Part shown: one piece after another, positions 27,505 to 33,237 of the stretch | How the letters are laid out: each line of letters starts with the position of its first letter | Numbering within the stretch: the stretch's first letter is position 1 | NCBI GenBank assembly: GCA_025937785.1 | Contig: JAICQQ010000081.1 | Span: 1 to 33,237 of the forward strand | DNA: 33,237 bases | Direction of reading: 5' to 3' | From: Polyangiaceae bacterium | GTDB taxonomy: Bacteria > Myxococcota_A > Polyangia > Polyangiales > Polyangiaceae | Translations under genes and position numbers: made by a program | Notes under the pieces: model-generated | The model's input: the letters and a program-made list of their open reading frames with translations, nothing else | Databases searched by the model: none | What the model was told of the DNA's origin: nothing

Positions 27505-28503
27505 ATGCGAAGTCAGTTCGATGACAACGGGCAAGGCCCCGACATTTCGGAAGTCGTGGCGCAGGTGAGCGAAACGTTCAAGCGAAACATGCGCCGGCTG
27601 GGCCCCATCGTTGCCCTGGTGTTGCTGGCGGTGGTCGCGACGCTCGGTTTTTATCAGGTGGGTCCCGGTGAAGTGGGCATCGTACGCACGTGGGGTGCGG
27701 TCACCGCCCGAACCGATGCAGGTCTGCATTTCATCCTGCCCATCGTGCAACAGGTCGACGTCGTGAACGTGGAGACGATCCGCCGCATCGAGGTCGGGTT
27801 CCGAGGGGACAAGGTCAAGTCCGTCGAGGCGCAAATGCTCACTGGAGACGAGAACATCGTCGAAGCCCAGATGATCATCCAGTATCGCATCAGCGATCCC
27901 GAAAAGTACCTGTTCCGCTTGAAAGATCCGGATGACGCGCTGCATGCCAGCGCCGAGGTGGCGCTGCGCAGCGTCGTGGGGCGCACCAACATCGACGACG
28001 TCATCACCACCGGCCGCGGCCGTGTGCAGACCGAGGCCCGGCAACTCTTGCAGAGGTTGATGGATCACTACGACAGCGGGCTCAGCGTCACGGAAGTCAA
28101 GCTACAGGCCGTGGATCCGCCGGACCAGGTGAAAGAAGCGTTCCATGACGTGGTGCGCGCCCGTGAAGAGAAAGAGCAGCTGATCAACCAGGCCAAGGGC
28201 TACCAAGAAGACGTGATCCCCAAGGCCAAGGGCGAAGCGCGCCAGATCGAGCGCGAGGCAGAGGGTTATCGCGAGCAGCGCGTGCTTCGAGCCAACGGCG
28301 ACGCCGAGAAGTTCAAATCCATTTTGGCTGAATATTCCAAGGCCGAGCAGGTGACGCGCCGCCGCCTCTACTTGGAGACGATGCAGCGCATGTTGTCGAA
28401 GGTCGAGAAGAAGGTCGTGGTCGATCAGGCGATCGGAGGTAGCGCGTTGCCGATCCTGCCGCTCACCGGACAGGGCGCCGTTCCCGTCAAAGGAGGGCAG
28501 TAA
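27505..28503 (+). CDS. hflK: HflK-type SPFH/band-7 membrane protease modulator
   Basis: 332 residues from ATG 27505. One transmembrane helix (about 33-50), then an SPFH/prohibitin domain: FYQVGPGEVGIVRTWGAVTA, AGLHFILPIVQQVDVVNVET, MLTGDENIVEAQMIIQYRIS, ALRSVVGRTNIDDVITTGR, VTEVKLQAVDPPDQVKEAFH, then a charged coiled coil (QAKGYQEDVIPKAKGEARQI). HflK pairs with HflC in the inner membrane and restrains the FtsH protease. The Gly-rich N-terminus of enterobacterial HflK is lacking. An upstream in-frame start exists, but 27505 is better placed before the hydrophobic segment. Its stop is one base before hflC, so they form one operon. Confidence 0.93.
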   Translation: MRSQFDDNGQGPDISEVVAQVSETFKRNMRRLGPIVALVLLAVVATLGFYQVGPGEVGIVRTWGAVTARTDAGLHFILPIVQQVDVVNVETIRRIEVGFRGDKVKSVEAQMLTGDENIVEAQMIIQYRISDPEKYLFRLKDPDDALHASAEVALRSVVGRTNIDDVITTGRGRVQTEARQLLQRLMDHYDSGLSVTEVKLQAVDPPDQVKEAFHDVVRAREEKEQLINQAKGYQEDVIPKAKGEARQIEREAEGYREQRVLRANGDAEKFKSILAEYSKAEQVTRRRLYLETMQRMLSKVEKKVVVDQAIGGSALPILPLTGQGAVPVKGGQ

Positions 28504-28504
28504 G

Positions 28505-29359
28505 ATGAACCGCGTAGGCCTCATCATCGTGCTCATCATCGCCGCGGTCGTCGGCCTCGACTCCGTGTTCGTCATGCAAGAGGGGCAGGTAGCGATCCTG
28601 ACCCAGTTCGGCGAGTACAAGTACAGCGTCAACTCGCCAGGGCTCTACGGCAAGGTGCCCTTTGCCGACACGGTGCACCGCATGGAACGCCGCATCATCG
28701 GCAGCGACACCCCGCCCGCCGAGTTCTTGACGCGGGACAAGAAGAAGCTGGTGACCGACCCGGTCACGCGCTGGAAGATCATCGATCCACTCACCTTCTA
28801 CAAGACCGTGCGCGATGAGTCGGGAGCCAAGGCACGCCTGGACGACATCATCAACAGCGAGCTGCGCGGGGTGCTCGCGAGCCAGGACTTCAGTGAGATC
28901 ATCGGCAGCGCCCGTGATCCCCTGATGCAGGAAGTGACCCGGGCGGCGCGCAAGCAGGCGCTGCGGTTTGGCGTTCAGATCGTGGATGTGCGCATCAAGC
29001 GCGCCGACCTGCCGACGGAGGTGCAGGAAAGCGTGTTCAAGCGCATGCAAGCGGAGCGCTCGCGCATCGCGAAACGTTACCGCGCGCAAGGTGAGGAAGA
29101 GGCGCAGAAGATCCGCGCCGACACCGACAAGGAAAAGGCGATCTTACTCGCCAAGGCCTACGAGCTGGCGCAGAAGGCTCGGGGCGAGGGCGATGCGCAG
29201 AGCATCAAGGTCTACGCGGACGCTTACGGAGGCGACCCCGAGTTCTACGCCTTCACCAAGAGCCTCGAGACGTACGAATCGTCGATCGACAAGGACACGA
29301 CGATCGTGCTGTCGACAGACTCGGATCTGTTCCAGTACCTCGACAACCCCAAGAAGTAA
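28505..29359 (+). CDS. hflC: HflC-type SPFH/band-7 membrane protease modulator
   Basis: 284 residues from ATG 28505, with AAGGAGGGCAG upstream. An N-terminal transmembrane helix (about 3-22, VGLIIVLIIAAVVGL) is followed by the SPFH domain: VFVMQEGQVAILTQFGEYKY, GLYGKVPFADTVHRMERRI, LTRDKKKLVTDPVTRWKI, VQIVDVRIKRADLPTEVQES, RMQAERSRIAKRYRAQGEEE, ending in FTKSLETYESSIDKDTT and DSDLFQYL, typical of HflC. It partners HflK in a large ring around FtsH. Length and motifs are normal. The next gene begins only five bases later. Confidence 0.95.
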   Translation: MNRVGLIIVLIIAAVVGLDSVFVMQEGQVAILTQFGEYKYSVNSPGLYGKVPFADTVHRMERRIIGSDTPPAEFLTRDKKKLVTDPVTRWKIIDPLTFYKTVRDESGAKARLDDIINSELRGVLASQDFSEIIGSARDPLMQEVTRAARKQALRFGVQIVDVRIKRADLPTEVQESVFKRMQAERSRIAKRYRAQGEEEAQKIRADTDKEKAILLAKAYELAQKARGEGDAQSIKVYADAYGGDPEFYAFTKSLETYESSIDKDTTIVLSTDSDLFQYLDNPKK

Positions 29360-29363
29360 GCCG

Positions 29364-29969
29364 ATGCGCCGCGCGATGGTCGCCGTCTCGCTCGGGGCGC
29401 CCTTCGCGCTGGTGTTGGCCTTCGCAGGCGCGGTCGCGGATCGGCAGGCAGCGGGCGTTGCAGAGGCGCTGTGCCAGGTGAGCCAGGGGCTGAGCCTCGG
29501 GGGACCAGATTTCGAGAGCCGGGACCAAGACGAAGTGGCCCGCTGGCGCGCGGAGCTCGCGGCCCTGCTCGATGAGCCCGCGAGTGCTCCGCGGGTCGCT
29601 GGCACGGACGGCTCGCAGGCACGGCGGTCTCACGCCGCAGCCCCCGTGCCCAAAGGGCTGTTCGTGAGCGCCGACAAGGTGCTGCGTTTGGCTCAGGCAG
29701 GAGCTCGTCCCGGCGGGATCCCGGTCCATGCCGCCGGCGCACGGCCGGGCGGGCTGCTCTTGACGGGGGTGGGGGGACTAGGGCTGGGGCTCCAGGACGG
29801 CGATATCCTCACCCACGCCCTCGGACAGCCGGCCGTTTCCGAGGAGGCCGTGGTGGGAGCCGTCATCCGTGCGCGGGGAGCCCGCCAGCCGCAGCTGAGC
29901 GGTCGGGTCTGGCGCGGTGGGCAGTCTTTTGCCTTGGTTGTCGCCCAGCCTTACGTCGACTCGGGCTAG
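29364..29969 (+). CDS. Membrane-anchored PDZ-like protein, third gene of the hflKC operon
   Basis: 201 residues from ATG 29364, four bases after the hflC stop. An N-terminal hydrophobic segment (VAVSLGAPFALVLAFAGAVA, about 6-25) is followed by a linker and then, from about 100, a glycine-rich region: GLLLTGVGGLGLGLQDGDIL followed by TKxxG-like 'AVIRARGARQPQLSGRVWR'. The 'LQDGDILTHALGQPAVSEEA' pattern is what a PDZ domain carries (GL..GDIL...G..V...). No protease active site is visible, and it resembles the PDZ half of GspC or DegP-type proteins without the rest. By position it may assist HflKC/FtsH quality control; that is inference. Confidence 0.68.
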   Translation: MRRAMVAVSLGAPFALVLAFAGAVADRQAAGVAEALCQVSQGLSLGGPDFESRDQDEVARWRAELAALLDEPASAPRVAGTDGSQARRSHAAAPVPKGLFVSADKVLRLAQAGARPGGIPVHAAGARPGGLLLTGVGGLGLGLQDGDILTHALGQPAVSEEAVVGAVIRARGARQPQLSGRVWRGGQSFALVVAQPYVDSG

Positions 29970-30053
29970 GTCTCGGGGGGGGGGACCGAGCGACGACTCA
30001 TCTTGACTGTTCGCAGAATCTCACTACAGCGTGTTGACAGTTTCGTACAACAC

Positions 30054-30068
30054 CGCCCTTCTCGGGCG
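30054..30068 (+). terminator. Short GC hairpin after the hflKC operon
   Basis: CGCCC (30054-30058) and GGGCG (30064-30068) enclose TTCTC. It lies about 85 bases after the PDZ-like gene stop and has no T-run. It may be a weak terminator or part of the yggX leader. Confidence 0.25.
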
Positions 30069-30157
30069 TTGGACCGAAGTCCTTTCTGCTTCACGGAGGA
30101 TAGTTTCGTGCACGCTCCACAGGGGCGTACGCCAGCGCTCTCCTCTCCACAGACGTT

Positions 30158-30188
30158 TGATGTCTCCGCGTGCTCCGCGGCGACATCA
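30158..30188 (+). promoter_or_regulatory. Strong 13-bp hairpin in the yggX leader
   Basis: TGATGTCTCCGCG (30158-30170) pairs with CGCGGCGACATCA (30176-30188) at 12 of 13 positions around a 5-base loop. It is followed by AGGAAAC and a four-codon open frame (ATG AAG CAA TAC stop, 30194-30208), and ends 69 bases before the yggX start. The combination looks like a leader RNA element. No other gene lies in 29970-30256. Confidence 0.45.
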
Positions 30189-30256
30189 GGAAACATGAAG
30201 CAATACTGAACGCGCGTCGAGGGGATATATCCACACGCGCTAGGGAAGCTCCTGCC

Positions 30257-30538
30257 ATGGCTCGAACCGTACAGTGCATCAAATTGGGACGCGAAGCAGA
30301 AGGCCTCGAGAAGCCTCCCCTCAAGGGGCCGCTCGGTCAGAAGGTCTTCGAGAACGTCTCCAAACAGGCGTGGACCCAGTGGCTCGAGCACTCGAAGATG
30401 CTGATCAACGAGTTTCGCTTGGACCTGACGAGCGAGAAGGGGCAGCAGATCTGGTTCACCGAGATGGAGAAGTTCTTCTGGGGCGAAGGCTCGTCTGCTC
30501 CCCCGGATTTCGTTCCCGAAGAGCCGAAGGGCTCCTGA
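30257..30538 (+). CDS. yggX: Probable Fe(2+)-trafficking / oxidative damage protection protein YggX
   Basis: 93 residues from ATG 30257, with AGGGAAG upstream (the frame extends 29 codons further without family match). MARTVQCIKLGREAEGLEKP carries the conserved early Cys7; PLGQKVFENVSKQAWTQWLE, LINEFRLDLTSEKGQQI and MEKFFWGEG are the family blocks. Enterobacterial YggX protects iron-sulphur proteins from oxidants and influences iron traffic. Length is as in E. coli (91). It overlaps or nearly overlaps the following lipoprotein gene. The upstream hairpin may regulate it. The name is firm; the biochemical role in the family is itself incompletely known. Confidence 0.94.
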   Translation: MARTVQCIKLGREAEGLEKPPLKGPLGQKVFENVSKQAWTQWLEHSKMLINEFRLDLTSEKGQQIWFTEMEKFFWGEGSSAPPDFVPEEPKGS

Positions 30539-31494
30539 GCGCCTGCGCGCGCCGTACCCCCGCGCGAACTTCATGGCTCGTGCTAGCGGGGGTGCTGCTC
30601 GCCTGCCGCCCAGCCGCGGAGCGGACGCCCCGCCTAGCGTCCCGGCATACCCAGGCGTCGAAGCAGGCGCGCGCAGCGCTGCCCGAACCCGCCGCGGCGA
30701 ATGGGGCTCCAGCGCGCGAGCCGGACGAGGCCGCGAGCGCGGCGACCGAGGACTGGCTCACCACCGTGGTCGATCTCGGCAAGTCGCCCCACCGGCATTT
30801 GCGCTACGAGCTCGCTCCGGGCAGCACCCACGAGTTTCGCGTGGAACATCGGCTCACGCTGTTCGAAGGGGACGAACCGCGCGGCAGCGTCGAAGTTCAC
30901 GCGCCGCTCGTGATCGCGGTCGGAGCTCTCCTGGCCGACGCCCACGCGCTGCGTCTCCAGCTCGGCCCCGCGCAGATCGCCCGGGAGGGGGAGGCTGACA
31001 CGATCGGTTGGGGAGGCGCGGCGCACGGCCAGGGCGAGTCCGACGCCCGCTTGCTCGCCCAGGCACACCTGACTCGGTCAGGAAGAATTCGAGAGGCGCG
31101 CATCGTCCATCAGTCGGGCAGCGAATTGGTTCCACTCTACGAAACCCTGCTCGAGCTGGACGGCCCGCCAGACGCGTCGGTGGGGGCGGGCGCGCGCTGG
31201 AACACCGAGCTGAGGCATCGCGGCGCTGCCTCGACCAAGACCGAGTACGAGCTCGTCGAGCTGGCGGCAGAGCGCGCCACGTTCCGCGTACAGCGCCAGC
31301 AACTGGCTGGACCCGACGCTGCTGGGGTCCGCGCATTCGGTGAATGGACCTTCACCCGAGACGCATGGCCACCCACGGGCTACGACCAAACCGCCGCAGC
31401 GCTGCCGGAGGCTGGCCCCCGGGCTCGGCTCTCCGTGCGGTTCGCGGTGACACGCCACGCGGGTGCCGCGCACAGCGGCACCCAAGCACCGTGA
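30535..31494 (+). CDS. Hypothetical lipoprotein coupled to yggX
   Basis: Up to 319 residues. The sequence ARRTPARTSWLVLAGVLLAC is a textbook lipoprotein signal (Arg-rich n-region, hydrophobic core, lipobox LLAC) whose Cys becomes the lipidated first residue. No ATG, GTG or TTG precedes the n-region in frame; a CTG at 30535, overlapping the yggX stop as CTGA and preceded by GAAGGG, gives the complete signal. The only conventional start, GTG 30580, would leave a signal of nine residues before the Cys. The mature part is an Ala/Glu-rich linker and then a beta-rich domain (LRYELAPGSTHEFRVEHRLT through LSVRFAVTRHAG) with no family I recognise. Predicted envelope location. Confidence 0.7.
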   Translation: MSACARRTPARTSWLVLAGVLLACRPAAERTPRLASRHTQASKQARAALPEPAAANGAPAREPDEAASAATEDWLTTVVDLGKSPHRHLRYELAPGSTHEFRVEHRLTLFEGDEPRGSVEVHAPLVIAVGALLADAHALRLQLGPAQIAREGEADTIGWGGAAHGQGESDARLLAQAHLTRSGRIREARIVHQSGSELVPLYETLLELDGPPDASVGAGARWNTELRHRGAASTKTEYELVELAAERATFRVQRQQLAGPDAAGVRAFGEWTFTRDAWPPTGYDQTAAALPEAGPRARLSVRFAVTRHAGAAHSGTQAP

Positions 31495-31592
31495 GGGCAA
31501 CAGGGATTGGTGAGCGTTACCAAATCGTACGAGTTTGGCCGCGTTGACTTTCTGCGATGACAAGCCTGCACGATCGGGTTACGCGTGGTGGC

Positions 31593-32102
31593 ATGACGAA
31601 CCCCATCGCAAGATTCGAAACCACCATGGGCAACTTCGAAGCAGAAATTTTCGTCGACAAGATGCCCATCACGGCGAACAACTTCGTCCGCCTCGTCAAT
31701 GATGGTTTCTACAACGGGCTGCATTTCCACCGGGTGATCAAGGACTTCATGTGCCAGTTCGGGTGTCCTCACAGCAAGGACCCGAAGAGCCCGCGCGCGG
31801 GGACGGGTGACTCGCCCTACGGCGCTATCGCCGACGAGCACCCGAGCGAGCACAAGATCTCGAACGAGCCCGGCACGCTATCGATGGCCAACGCCGGGCC
31901 CAAGTCGGGCAGCAGCCAGTTCTTCATCAACACCGTGCACAACGAATTCTTGGACTTCTTCACCCCCGGTCAATCCAAACACCCGGTGTTCGGTAAAGTC
32001 GTCTCGGGGATGGACGTCGTGAACGCGATCAGCGAAACCGCTACCGATCGCAACGATCGGCCGCTGACGCCGGTGCAGATGAAGCGCGTCACGATGGGCT
32101 GA
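31593..32102 (+). CDS. Cyclophilin-type peptidyl-prolyl isomerase
   Basis: 169 residues from ATG 31593 (an upstream ATG at 31557 adds 12 residues without a better ribosome-binding site). ARFETTMGNFEAEIFVDKMP, then NNFVRLVNDGFYNGLHFHRV with the active-site His46/Arg47, DFMCQFG, the block TLSMANAGPKSGSSQFFINT, and HPVFGKVVSGMDVVNAI. This is a complete cyclophilin of the PpiB type. No signal peptide, so cytoplasmic; it catalyses cis-trans isomerisation of X-Pro bonds. It is transcribed with, or just ahead of, the YcxB-like gene (14 bases between them). Confidence 0.94.
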   Translation: MTNPIARFETTMGNFEAEIFVDKMPITANNFVRLVNDGFYNGLHFHRVIKDFMCQFGCPHSKDPKSPRAGTGDSPYGAIADEHPSEHKISNEPGTLSMANAGPKSGSSQFFINTVHNEFLDFFTPGQSKHPVFGKVVSGMDVVNAISETATDRNDRPLTPVQMKRVTMG

Positions 32103-32116
32103 CGCGCGGGCGCTCG

Positions 32117-32710
32117 GTGTCATCACCCCCCGAGGCGCTGCGCGTCGAGGCTCGACTGGAGCTCACCGAGGCGGACTTCCGGTATGCGCTCGCGAGCATG
32201 CCGGAGCGGCGATTTGGCGGTGCGAGCGCCTCGGCCTTCGCCGCGCTAGTGGTGATCGCGATGGGGACCATGCAAGGCTTCGACGCGGCCATCTGGCTCA
32301 CCCTCGCCTTCGTAGTAGTGCTGCTCGTGTTCGCGAACCGTACCAGCACACGCCTGCAGGCGCGCCGGTTTTTCAACGAGATCGACCCCGGACGGCGTTC
32401 GACCTCTTACGTGTTCACGCCGAGCTCAGTGGAGATCACCACCAAGAACAGCCACGCTCGCCAAGACTACGAGGCACTCCAGCGCTACGTGCTCACGCCT
32501 CACACGCTGCTCTTGTACTCGTCGAACAGCATCGCTCAGATTATTCCGCTCAGGGCCTTCGCACCCGACGATCGCGAGCGCGTCGTCGCGTGGGTCAAGG
32601 CGGGCGTGAAACCCTCGCCGAGGTTGCCCAGCGCCCTGCTGCGCACGCTCGTCGTGTGGCTTGGGCTCTTGGGTGTCTTCATGGCACTCTGGTGGTTGTT
32701 CGCGCGCTGA
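32117..32710 (+). CDS. YcxB-like membrane protein
   Basis: 197 residues from GTG 32117. Two hydrophobic segments at about 37-52 (ASAFAALVVIAMGTM) and 58-72 (IWLTLAFVVVLLVFA) precede a soluble middle (SYVFTPSSVEITTKNSHARQ, YVLTPHTLLLYSSNSIAQII, PLRAF), and a last hydrophobic segment LLRTLVVWLGLLGVFMALWW closes the protein. The middle pattern, 'FTPSSVEI..KNSH..QDYEALQRYV.T...LLLYSS...A.IIPLRAF', is the YcxB-like C-terminal domain. Function unknown. It is an inner-membrane protein likely co-expressed with the cyclophilin. Confidence 0.72.
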   Translation: MSSPPEALRVEARLELTEADFRYALASMPERRFGGASASAFAALVVIAMGTMQGFDAAIWLTLAFVVVLLVFANRTSTRLQARRFFNEIDPGRRSTSYVFTPSSVEITTKNSHARQDYEALQRYVLTPHTLLLYSSNSIAQIIPLRAFAPDDRERVVAWVKAGVKPSPRLPSALLRTLVVWLGLLGVFMALWWLFAR

Positions 32711-32824
32711 CGGAGTGCCCCAGGGCTGATCGGGTCGGAATGAGGTCCGGCAACGGGGCCTACGGCCTCGGGTGCCAAGCGCCTTCGCTGGACACCTTGG
32801 GCCGGCAGCCGCTGTATCGATTCT

Positions 32825-33112
32825 GATCACCTGCCGGAAGGCGTGCGGCACCCTCACGCGAGCGTGCCCCAGCCCGCCTCCTCCAAAAGCATGCCGAGGA
32901 ACCCCGTCCCTGAGTTGGAAGCGAAGCGATTTCAGGCGGAGATCAAGTCGCTCGAGCGGCTGCGAATCGTCGAGGCTCTGAACCGCTGCGCGGGCAACCA
33001 GACGCGCGCGGCGGCCATGTTGGGGATCTCTCGCCGCACACTGGTCTCTCGGCTGCGCGACTTCGATGTCCCTCGGCCGCGAAAGCCAAGCAAGAATAGG
33101 GCCTGTCCCTGA
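32825..33112 (+). pseudogene. Fis-type HTH tail of a lost sigma-54 (NtrC-type) activator
   Basis: The frame upstream of GTG 32843 reads DSDHLPEGVR, the phrase that usually links the AAA domain of NtrC-type activators to their C-terminal DNA-binding part ('...ITPEHLPE.V'). Then comes LEAKRFQAEIKSLERLRIVE, EALNRCAGNQTRAAAMLGIS and RRTLVSRLRDFDVPRPRKP, a complete HTH_8/Fis helix-turn-helix. The receiver and AAA+ ATPase are absent: the frame upstream has a stop at 32741-32743 and no homology. It is either a truncated relic or a tiny stand-alone Fis-like protein translated from GTG 32843 (89 aa) or ATG 32891. DNA binding is plausible; activation of sigma-54 is not. Confidence 0.7.
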
Positions 33113-33128
33113 ATTGGACGATGGCCCC

Positions 33129-33158
33129 GTGAACGTGAACGTAAACGTGCCCGTGCCC
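33129..33158. repeat. Hexanucleotide tandem repeat GTGAAC/GTAAAC/GTGCCC
   Basis: Five hexamers in a row: GTGAAC, GTGAAC, GTAAAC, GTGCCC, GTGCCC. Read in frame they would encode alternating Val-Asn and Val-Pro. Runs of this kind are frequent between genes in large Sorangium-like genomes. It lies after the Fis-like frame; the remainder to 33237 shows no supported gene. Confidence 0.75.
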
Positions 33159-33237
33159 GAAGAAGCGCAACCGATGCCGAGGTGGGGCCGATGGCTGGAG
33201 CATGAGGCTCGGTCATGAGGGATTGGAAGTGTATCAA

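Noticed and set aside
32932..33237. Minus-strand frame at the right edge
   Set aside because: Arg/Ser-rich translation of the hexamer repeat and of the antisense of the Fis-like domain; no support.

Overview
The window looks like chromosomal DNA from a high-GC delta-type bacterium, most probably a myxobacterium (Myxococcota, Polyangia/Sorangiineae-like). The reasons are the strong G/C third-position bias, a Ser/Thr kinase fused to an AAA ATPase, a giant lipoprotein metalloprotease, orphan SUKH and MshEN proteins, an HNH-associated protein of a type common in that group, and a GTGAAC/GTGCCC hexamer repeat at the right edge. This is inference from protein style; no rRNA or other marker is present and I see no tRNA.

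Left edge (1-1866) is a decayed accessory patch. A partial HNH-type gene runs off the left end on the minus strand. It is followed by a C-terminal relic of an IS66 transposase, a probable relic of a group II intron (start of the reverse transcriptase plus a domain V-like hairpin), and several short direct repeats. Nothing else there looks like an intact gene.

1867-12762 is all minus strand: a 1521-residue secreted zinc-metalloprotease lipoprotein; hisD translationally overlapped with a SUKH (SMI1/KNR4) protein; an App1-like HAD phosphatase; and a Ser/Thr kinase with two zinc ribbons and an AAA ATPase module. 13035-16656 is plus strand: a stand-alone MshEN (GspE N-terminal) protein, a VapBC toxin-antitoxin pair with a clear palindromic operator candidate, and a TPR-LuxR regulator.

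The LuxR regulator is followed at 16776 by the most unusual gene of the window: a fusion of an alpha/beta-hydrolase domain, whose nucleophile and catalytic histidine are both replaced, with a complete flavin monooxygenase-like module. A 14-bp inverted repeat lies in the gap between the two. After that comes a minus-strand, tightly overlapped xseA-aroE-debranching enzyme operon, convergent with the fusion gene and divergent from accC.

23499-33237 is plus strand and mostly housekeeping: biotin carboxylase (accC), a PhoR/PhoB-like two-component pair whose kinase has almost no extracytoplasmic loop, a DUF3293 protein, hflK-hflC plus a membrane-anchored PDZ-like protein, yggX coupled to a lipoprotein, a cyclophilin, a YcxB-like membrane protein, and an orphan Fis-type helix-turn-helix that looks like the tail of a lost sigma-54 activator.
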